Positions 8,602 through 15,652 of a stretch of 15,652 bases of DNA are shown here, piece after piece. The notes below the pieces were generated by a model, which was not told where the DNA came from, did no database searches, and saw only the letters and a list, made by a program, of their open reading frames with translations. Both the position numbers and the translations under genes were made by a program. Position 1 is the stretch's first letter; each line of letters opens with the position of its first letter. Source of the stretch: Phanerochaete sordida (lineage: Eukaryota; Basidiomycota; Agaricomycetes; Polyporales; Phanerochaetaceae); assembly GCA_019973155.2 (NCBI GenBank), contig BPQB01000193.1:1-15652 (forward strand), written 5' to 3'.

Positions 8602-11600
8602 TCACTCATCATCATCGTCTATATTGTCATCCTCATCATGCAAGCTGATAGAGCCTGTTCCCAGCTTTCCCATGACAAAGACCTTGCCTGCAAGCTCGCC
8701 GTACCCTTCACAAAGTGGATGCGGGATGATTGCAACCACGGAGATGATGGCCTGAACGTTTACGATGACGAGATTATCATCCCCTGTAGAACTGCAGGAC
8801 CAAACAGTCTCAAAAGACTTCTTGAACAACTCGAGGGCTGAGCAGCTGTATTGCAAAATGAGGGCAAAGTCGCATGGAGGTTGTCCTTGTTCTACCTCCA
8901 TACGGAAGAAGAAATAGACCTCGTCATACTCGGTTTGCCTGTGTAAAGTAAAGTAGAAGGTGTTACTATATGCAAGATGATACAGTGCAGATGTTAATGA
9001 ATACCTTGACATTCCGCGATGTTCGCAGCATTTCCAGTGTCTTCAGTGATTCCTTCCAGAGTGAGCGGGCATTCTGCCCATTTGGCAGGTGCAGGCGGGC
9101 CTATTGTGCAATCCTCGGGCTGCGTAGCCATGCTTTGCATGACGAAATTCCTTCGCTGCGGGCAAACTCACGTAGAGCAGCTGCTTCAGGACCAGAAACA
9201 GTCTGTGCTGTCTTCCCCGCATCCCACGAAAGAATGTAGCCATCCTTGAGTAGAAATACGCCACGAGGGGCTCCTGGCTCGGATGTAAAGGACGGGTTGA
9301 TAGCCTTGATGGCATTAACCTGGCAGCGTCGAGGAGTGATTTGCTGAAGATTTGCGTAGACGTTCGAGTGCTGCCGGATATCCTGGCCAAGGTTGCCAAT
9401 TGTCCGCTCCATTGCCGCCTGGTTGAGGCCGGCCTGAGGGCCCCATCAGAAGCTTTCAAAACTAAGATGAACAGGTCCATGGGTACTTGGGCATGCAAAA
9501 TGCAGCCGAGACACCTTCCGCTGGCAGTATAGTGTCTCAATCTCCTGCGACCAGGTGACAATCAGGGTGTGAGTTGTGATGATCTCATCATGGGTAAGCC
9601 GGTGTTGGTGCAGGAGGCGCATGGCGCACACAAATTTGCATAGGTGGCGCCAGTACCGACGTGGCAACAGCCCATAGAGTAGTGCAGGCGCAAGGCCGTA
9701 GAGCCAATGCTGGAACCCAATGGCCTTGTAGCCACTCTTGAGCTTGTCCGCAATATTTTGTGGTGGCCGATCAAATGAGCCAGGAAAATATGGGCGGGTG
9801 CTGGCAATCCCTCTTCCGTGCTGCTCCCAGAGCACCGTGTCATGGGATGGCCCAGTCCCACGTGCTGTGGTCATCTCCAGCCTCGCAATCAATAGTTCCA
9901 CAAAAGAGTGTGACATATAGATTGGCGGCGTTCAGAGACCCAAAGTGGAAGATGTTGCTTTGGAAAGCACAAGGCGCGCCAAGAGTGCGATCAATGGGAA
10001 ACCTAGTGATGATGCTGGGCTTCCTTATTGCTGTCTCGAGACGGTTCTGTTCATAGGCAGCCTGTGACCGTGACTGAGTGAGAAGCTGCTCGAGATTTGC
10101 ATTATAATGCTATGTCTTCTTGGTATGAGTCTCGTGGATGATTTGGTTCATGTTAACGTCAGGATGATTCGAGTTCGCCACATTATAGCCATTAGGAAGC
10201 TGCGCAGCCTGGAAGTAGTGTCCGCTCTGTTTTTTCCTTCGCCCTGGAAAGGGGCAATAAAGTCAACAGCCGAAGCGTCCATGGTGTTTGACAAGGCCTG
10301 TTAACTAGGTCATCCCGAGTTGGTTGGCACCGAAGGCAATAATGTATGGATCAGAGGAGAACTGCTGCTGTGTTGCACTGTTCCACACAGGAAGACCTTC
10401 CTTCATAAGAGCAGTTAGGTGACGGAAGCCAGGAAACAAGAACAAGTTGATGTTCTTCGGCTTGTTCGGACCCGGAATAACACCACCAACATAGGCATTC
10501 ACTGGGTTCCGGGTCGGGCTATATGGGTTGCTTTTAGGTCTTTTTCAGTTGGCTATTCAGGGCTGTGTCAGACAAGGTATGCGCATCGCCACAGATGCCA
10601 ATGATTTACATTTCTGGACCTCCACGTGGGTGAATTGATGGCGCAGAGGTAGCCGCAGAGGACCTGTACAGGTGGCTGCCGTCTGCACTGAGCTGTCGCT
10701 ATCTAAACACTGGGCTGTATATGTAAATCAGCAACACCTAACTAGACCCCTCCGTGTACCCCTTCACAGACAGCCTAAAACGACGGCGTACACCCGGCGC
10801 TTGCACCCAGTGATTGTGTTTCTTTTAACGGGAATCTTGTCCACGATCCATCATAACCCAGATGTAGATCCAGATGTCAGAGGCCTTGTTGCGATAGAGC
10901 TGAGCACCATCGAAGGATAGCATGAGTACGGTGTTGTTGTCACCAATGTCGCCACATAGAACAGCTTCAATGTAGTCAGAGCCATGAATGTAGTCCTCGG
11001 GGACTGAAGGAAAGGATGGTGGATGGTGGATGCTTCTTTTTGGCTTGAAGCTGTTTGAGAATGGTGCAGTGCAGTGCTGGCGATAGCTCATAGCCTCGGC
11101 ACCTTTGGGCGAGCGCCACATGGCCTGGATGGCAGGCCCCATGTGATTTGTCAAGAACTGCTGCACAGGAACCTTCTTGCCACTGCGTTCAAGCTCGTCT
11201 TGTCTGTAACAGTGCTCCGAGCACACAGGACAGCAGTCCAGGTCTTCAAACGGCCCGGTAAACCCAACACAGCTTTTGATACACATGTCGTGGTACACAG
11301 AAAAGACGCCACTGATTTCCGCCACACGGCGCTTAACAGCGTCGAAGGAGAGCATAGCAGATGTAGGGTCGTAGCGGAGGGTGGCATTGCGGACGATATT
11401 GTAGTGGCCCTGCAAGAGCATTCTTGAGTCCGAGGTAGATCTCGATGGAGAGGCGTTCTTCAGTGCTGTTAAGCTGCAGTGGCCCTGTCACTGGATTGCG
11501 AAGGCGTTTGAGGACCTCAGGAGACAGATCGTCTTCAAGAGCAGCAGCCTTCAACACATTGATGAACAGCTGAGCTGTTTCGAGGTCCTTGATGTGGTGG

Positions 11601-11890
11601 TTCTCTAAGAACATGTAATTGTCTAGCTCAGGCCTTTGGAGGATCTCGTCCTCGTTCTCTTTGTCGTCATCATGGAAGCTTCCAGGGTCTGGCCGGGCTG
11701 CTGGTGTTCCCGAAGAGCTCGATCCGGAGTCATTAAGATCAGAATCAGGAGGCCCTGGAAGGTCCTCCCAAGGACGTGCAGGTGGCACAGGCTCGGCGCT
11801 CCATTTGTCATCTGAGGAATGTACAGCAGAGCCCGCGTGGCTCAGATCGGCTCCATTGTCAATGGTAAACTGAGCGCCAATGAGAGCCAA
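8602..11890 (-). pseudogene. TNP2-like (CACTA/EnSpm) transposase, heavily mutated
   Basis: Read from 11890 downward. An acidic, Pro-rich N-terminal part leads to LSIEIYLGLKNALAG. An extra G in the GGG at 11408-11410 shifts the frame, and it continues YHDMCIKSC, TGPF, CCPVCSEHC (zinc-binding-like). SFDGAQLY (Asp 10909-10911) and SDIWIYIWVMMD follow. After a TAA (10825-10827) and the MITE come VIPGPNKPKN and LFLFPGFRHLTAL. Then TAG (10305), TGA (10263) and TAG (10110) interrupt RLETAIRKPSI and GTIDCEAGDDHSTWDWA. A 1-nt shift near 9845 restores YFPGSFDRPPQNIADKLKSG. TGA (9446) precedes MERTIGNLGQDIRQ, and TAG (9101) precedes ARLHLPNGQNARSLWKE. A likely intron starts at 9004 (GTATTC), but its acceptor is unresolved. 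The C-terminus has EVYFFFR, ETVWSCSS and an acidic tail. The motif order matches basidiomycete TNP2-like transposases. The N-terminal start is not defined. Confidence 0.88.
10500..10812. mobile_element. 313-bp MITE with CACTGGGT termini and ATT duplication
   Basis: It begins CACTGGGTTCC at 10500 and ends CACCCAGTG at 10812, giving perfect 8-bp inverted ends. The similarity continues more loosely to a shared TTTTAGG at the same distance (39 bases) from each end. ATT at 10497-10499 and ATT at 10813-10815 flank it as a 3-bp target duplication. CAC-starting termini and 3-bp duplications are features of CACTA elements. It has no coding capacity. It splits the TNP2-like gene between KKHN and AYVGGVIPGPN, and setting aside 316 bp (element plus one ATT) leaves the host frame continuous. 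Confidence 0.85.
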
Positions 11891-12619
11891 TAAACCCGGA
11901 GAAGTATAACAGCGCTATACTACGTTTGTATCGGTATCCTCGCTGCTTTTCAAATCTAACTCCTGAGACTGCCAGGCATGTTTAGCGGGAACATGTGGAC
12001 CTCGTTCAGGTTCTCCTGGATGTAGTTGCACATTTTCCAGCCGATTTACGCGCTTCTAATGGTCATAGTAAGTGAACCAGCGGAGCCATGCGCCAGCCTG
12101 CTTGCAGCGAAGGCTACAATGGCAGCGGAGCTTAACTTTGCCATCTACAACTCACTGCGCAGGGGGCATGGTTCAAACTGCAGAGTCTTAGTAGGAGGTA
12201 GTGATACCAATGTAGCTACTTACAGTAATTACCCTGAAAACTGGCTGCTGCCTGTATTCTCAGATGTTGTAGTCAGGCGTGTTCTTGACGGTGCCGTAGA
12301 TGCGTTTGTGTTCATTGAGAGGCGCCCACGACGCGCGACGTGCCGTCCGCTCATACACACAGCATGGTGAGCAAGCACAAGACAAAAACGCGACGACGGA
12401 AACATTATATTTGACGTGAGTACAATGGAGTGGACTAGGTACGCAGCATGTAAACGTCCTGCAGCACCGAAGCAAGCGGAGTACATCTGGGTAAGCTCCG
12501 CCCACTTCAGGTAGATCCTGGTACGCCGGAGCCAATCCGGGGTGACGCGATTCTCACTGAGATTGACAGCCTGGCCTGGAATTTTCTTCAAGTAAGCGGT
12601 GTTCCACCAGGCTGATAAA
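11891..12619. other. Spacer between two transposons; no recognised gene
   Basis: On the minus strand, 12470-12590 reads KKIPGQAVNLSENRVT, then PDWLRRTRIYLKWAEL and TQMYSACF. Near 11960-12040, NYIQENLNEVHMFPLNMPG is open before a TAG. They have protein-like composition and could be decayed exons, but I recognise neither, and intron links are not evident. The TNP2 element's upstream terminus should lie in this stretch, but no CACTA or CACTGGG end was found. Confidence 0.25.
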
Positions 12620-12644
12620 GTAGACCCAGGGCATCCGTGACCAC
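12620..12644. repeat. Left TIR of the Tc1/mariner-like element
   Basis: GTAGACCCAGGGCATCCG then TGACCAC. Paired with 15420-15444 in inverse orientation; the three mismatches are all C/T. Confidence 0.85.
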
Positions 12645-15443
12645 TATCGTCACAGCGTTACGCATCACGTGCGTCACACGACATGTTCAATTCGGGTACG
12701 ATATATCCGAACCGCAGACCGCGGGTAGACAGCTATGAGTATAGTATTCCATCTTCTTCCATCCATTTGCCAGTACATGGGGTATGCTTATGATAGCTTG
12801 CGTGCTTCAAGAGCCTCTTTGAGCTCCTGAATAGGAGGCAGTACACGATGACCGCGGAACTTCTTTGCTGCCCATACCGCATTCTCTCTGTCTAATCCCT
12901 TACGGTACCTGTCTGCAAAGCGCATTGCACGCCGGTAAAATCTACCCATAGCAGATAAAACTATGTATAATGAAATAAAATGACACTCACTTCCTTATTA
13001 TCTCGAGAGGTATAGACTCGAGAGCCCGCAGCACGTTCTGCTCGAGATCGGGGTATGTTTTTGACCGTGGATATTCTCGGTAGACCCGCTTTGCGTAGCC
13101 CCAGCATTGCTCAATTGGGTTGAGCTCGCAGTGGAAGCGAGGCAGATAGATGACCTTGAAGCCACGGTTCTCGCAGTGCTGCTCCATGAGAGAGTCTTGA
13201 CGCTTCGGAAATCCGGCTGGTTATAGAGCATGCGCTGCACGCAGCAGTCGTCATCACCGCCGTTTGGGCACTTGAAACTTGGGCACTCCGCTTTGAGGTG
13301 TGAGACGTCGATTCCGCGCTCCATGAGAATCTGGACCATGCCCTTGAAGATGCCTTCCCGGGGATGGCCAGGCTTGAAGTACAAAGACTGCGGAGTGCCG
13401 TCCAGAAGCTTCGCACCTACCAGAGCAGCCTTCTTCTTCAGAACCGTTCCGTCAGGGTTGTACTGCAACTTCCCATCCTCAGTCTTGTCAGGGACGGGCA
13501 CCCCAAACCAGGGGTTGCGTGGGAGTGTAGGAGCCTTTGACAGATGCTGCACAGAGAGAGCATTGTCGCCTTGTTTCAGATATGAAGGAGCATTGTCGAG
13601 AACAAAGATGTGTATGTCGTCTGGGTAGTCATGCTGCAGAATGTTCATGGCTGTGGAGAGCTGGACGAGAAGTTCTACATGTGTGAAATATCCGTCGTGA
13701 TTTGCTCCCGCACGAAAGAGGATCCTCGCAGTCCGACTGCCGTCGCGAGAACAGAGCCAGCCGTAGTCTGCAGAAACGAAGTCGAAAACCATTATCGAAT
13801 AGCCTTCGCCCTTCGGTTTCGGAGTTGCCGTCTCGTTGGTCTGGCACCAGCGCACCAAGCGGCGATCGTTGGAGTAGAACGTCGACTCGTCATGCCACCA
13901 TATCACCACTTGCCGCCCCTCAAACGGAGCCTCTAGGTCATCATACTCGACACCATCGACAAAGACCCAAAGCTGTGGTCCAAGCTTCTCGAGCGCAGGA
14001 AGATACAAGTCCTGGCGGTATTTGACGACATCAGGTCACTCATGACCGTCGACATACTGTCCAGACGGCTCTCGCTTCCACCGGTAACCCATCTGGTGCA
14101 TCCACGACCGTGCGGCAGAGAGGCTGATCCCCTTCTTTAGGCCGAACTTCTGCTGCACCTCGGGATCCGCCAAGAACTTGACCACGTCCATAGCACGAAC
14201 GAACTTCCCGGTGCTTTGGAGGTACTCCCCCAGCGCGCTCACAAGATCCGCGTTCCTGAGCATTGACAACAACCACTGACCATAGAGGTTGGAGGGAATA
14301 TTGTGTCGGTTCGCGACAAATGCCCGTGTTCAGCGCCAAACTGTCTTCGCGTACGCACTCCCGTAGCGGCACGCATCGGCCGCACGTTCAGACGCAGCGA
14401 TCCAGCCGAGGTCCAGGTGAGTAGTGTATAGATGCAGAAATGATTCCATTCACTCGAGCCGGTGTCTAAGGAGATCATCGTCCTTGAAGTGCAACGTTTG
14501 CCCGTTCGGTTTCCGCGGCATCAGCAGAGCGGAGAGGTCTGCCAACGCGGCACGAGCTTCGTCTCTACTTGGCGGAGGCACGAATGCGCCGCGTTTCGGT
14601 ACGTGCTGCCTTGCTTCATGTTCAGCTGCGCGTGAATTGTGGCCATCGGCGGCACTCGGTTGTGCTTCCGCGAAGTCGTCCCAATCTTCGTCGTCTTGAT
14701 CAGTGCAAGGCGCCAGGGGTTTGTCGGATGTAGTGGGAGACGCTGTGGTGAGTTCTGTACTGTTTCGGTCTGCTTGCGAGGCTGACTGCATCCTGGCGAG
14801 CTGCCCAGAGCGCTGCCGTGGAGATTGCTCTAGGTGTGCCCAAGCCGGATGGATAAGCTCCTTAACAGCTTCGTTGAAGCGCCGCCAGGCCTTCCGAGGT
14901 GTTAGCGGCCCTTCGAGGGGCACCGTGTTGTCTGAGGAAGGGGAGGGAGGTGGATGCGAGTGCTTCCACCCAGGTAAGCAGTGGTGACCGATGATATGAA
15001 CCGGTACTCACCTGTAGGTTTTCCTTCTTCCCATTATCCCTCTTCAACGCCTTTCGGGCTTGCACAAGGTTTTGGCAGGCAGCCTTCACCTGTTAGTTGA
15101 GTCTTCCCATAGGCTGTGAAGTGCTGAACGTGGTGCGGTTGGCGGCGCGGCCCTTCGCTACTGGTGAGCCATTATTCCGAGCATTTCGGGCATTTGACTT
15201 AAATTTCCAGATAATGTCACCTTCGAAGCCCTTTTCCTTTATTCAATGCCCTCACATCTCTCTGTGCAAAATGTAATCACATAGAAAATACGAATACTAC
15301 ATCTTTCATCGTTCTATGTAGACCAAATTGCTTCCTGACGTCTCTCTGCTCGAATTTTGCACAAAGTGCTCTTGCACTGCCAGACCGGCCTGAAGCATGA
15401 CAGGCGCTTATCACGTGATGTAGTCGCGAATGCCCTGGGTCTA
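12621..15443 (-). mobile_element. Tc1/mariner-like DNA transposon, both ends visible
   Basis: Inverted repeats of 25 bp (12620-12644 and 15420-15444) share GTAGACCCAGGGCAT, then CG, GAC and AC, with 22 of 25 bases the same. TA dinucleotides at 12621-12622 and 15442-15443 fit a TA target duplication, leaving an element of about 2.82 kb from GACCCAGGGC to GCCCTGGGTC. A shared CATCACGTG lies further inside both ends. The single gene fills 12788-15110 on the minus strand; 15111-15441 is its AT-rich upstream region, and 12645-12787 lies downstream of the stop. Confidence 0.85.
12788..15110 (-). pseudogene. Tc1/mariner-like DDE transposase, stops and one frameshift
   Basis: Start ATG at 15110-15108 (MGRLN), then a TAA (15093-15095). 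Exon 1 runs to 15012; intron 1 is 14963-15011 (49 nt, branch CTTAC, phase 0). Exon 2 carries an acidic region, then TGA at 14450-14452. A helix-turn-helix-type region follows (WRTRAFV-like after TGA at 14330-14332; IPSNLYGQW; SLSAARSWMHQMGYRW), then TGA at 14036-14038. The catalytic domain has Asp in WWHDESTFY (13889-13891), Asp in VLDNAPSYL (13595-13597) and Glu in HCELNPIEQCWGYAK (13110-13112). About 160 residues separate Asp2 and Glu, including a Cys-rich CPSFKCPNGGDDDCC. A CT-run slip (13188-13194) shifts the frame by 2 nt. Intron 2 is 12942-12990 (49 nt), and exon 3 ends AVWAAKKFRGHRVLPP... with TAA at 12788-12790. The same frame continues across every stop. Confidence 0.9.
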
Positions 15444-15444
15444 C
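15420..15444. repeat. Right TIR of the Tc1/mariner-like element
   Basis: Its reverse complement reads GTAGACCCAGGGCATTCG then CGACTAC. It lies about 310 bp upstream of the transposase start and is paired with 12620-12644. Confidence 0.85.
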
Positions 15445-15525
15445 CTTAGCAACTTGATGGCCGGCGCTCGGAATAATCAAGAGCCTCCTATCTGTTACAA
15501 TCACTATGACTCAGTTTTTGCCTTG

Positions 15526-15652
15526 TACAGTGGCTGCAAAAAATAAGGCAATTCATGTTTGGGGCTAAAACAAAAACATTATTCTAGCACATTCTGCTTA
15601 TTGTTTAGCAGCTACAATAATTGTGTGTGATAGTGTGATGCTGATGGCATGA
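15526..15652. mobile_element. Left end of a TA-flanked TIR element (partial)
   Basis: TA at 15526-15527 is followed by CAGTGGCTGCAAAAAATAAG and then GCAATTC (15528-15554), the inverted match of 213-239. AGCCCC-type and AATGTTTT-type blocks inside it also match the left copy in inverse order. It reads outward past the right window edge. The remaining AT-rich bases hold no coding sequence. By TIR it belongs to the same family as the element ending at 241. Confidence 0.5.

Noticed and set aside
12650..12680. GCGTTACGCAT as an inverted partner of the 7144/7192 repeat
   Set aside because: Only about nine bases match, and it falls inside the Tc1/mariner-like element, so it is probably chance.
13185..13200. 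An intron to explain the frame change in the Tc1/mariner-like transposase
   Set aside because: The two frames meet within a few bases with no room for an intron; a 2-nt slip in the CTCTCTC run fits.
14932..15011. An 80-nt version of intron 1 ending at CCTCAG
   Set aside because: It would break the frame; the 49-nt form ending at GGAAG (14963) is in phase and matches the length of intron 2.

Overview
The window looks like a transposon-rich, intergenic part of a filamentous fungal genome, most likely a basidiomycete (Agaricomycotina). The evidence is short introns (47-55 nt) with CTNAY-type branch points, mixed GC/AT composition, and transposase families that I know as abundant in mushroom-forming fungi. 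I see no confident host gene, tRNA, rRNA or CRISPR array. Almost everything recognisable is a decayed mobile element, and at least four superfamilies lie side by side or nested.

Layout, left to right. (1) 1-241: the right end of a TA-flanked terminal-inverted-repeat (TIR) element, mostly outside the window. (2) 242-1125: an unrecognised gene remnant with one likely intron, then an LTR-like stretch on the minus strand. (3) 1126-about 5320, plus strand: a 5'-truncated Ty1/copia retrotransposon (gag zinc knuckle, protease, integrase, RT, RNase H, polypurine tract, 3' LTR). It is broken by an in-frame TGA, an internal deletion and a 1-nt frameshift. (4) About 5348-7010, plus: a pogo/jerky-type (DDE_1) transposase pseudogene abutting the copia LTR. 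Its N-terminus is missing and a small deletion removes the segment expected to hold its third catalytic Asp. (5) 7011-8601: a 26-bp direct repeat, weak coding traces and a degenerate GC-rich minisatellite. (6) 8602-about 11890, minus: a TNP2-like (CACTA/EnSpm) transposase pseudogene with many lesions. It is interrupted by a 313-bp MITE whose CACTGGGT termini and 3-bp ATT duplication I can place to the base. (7) 12621-15443, minus: a Tc1/mariner-like element, delimited by 25-bp inverted repeats at TA sites. It carries one transposase pseudogene with two 49-nt introns. (8) 15526-15652: the left end of an element with the same TIR as item 1.

The most informative patterns are these. In the Tc1/mariner-like element, all four premature stops can be read as C-to-T changes (CAA to TAA once, CGA to TGA three times), and all three TIR mismatches are C/T. 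This suggests methylcytosine deamination or a RIP-like process. The MITE sits in the TNP2 gene such that the codons on both sides join in frame once it and one ATT copy are set aside, so it entered a gene-like sequence. The two window-edge TIRs belong to the same element family. The Tc1/mariner-like transposase has an unusually long, Cys-rich insertion between its second Asp and final Glu. I find no intact protein-coding system; this is a nested transposon graveyard.
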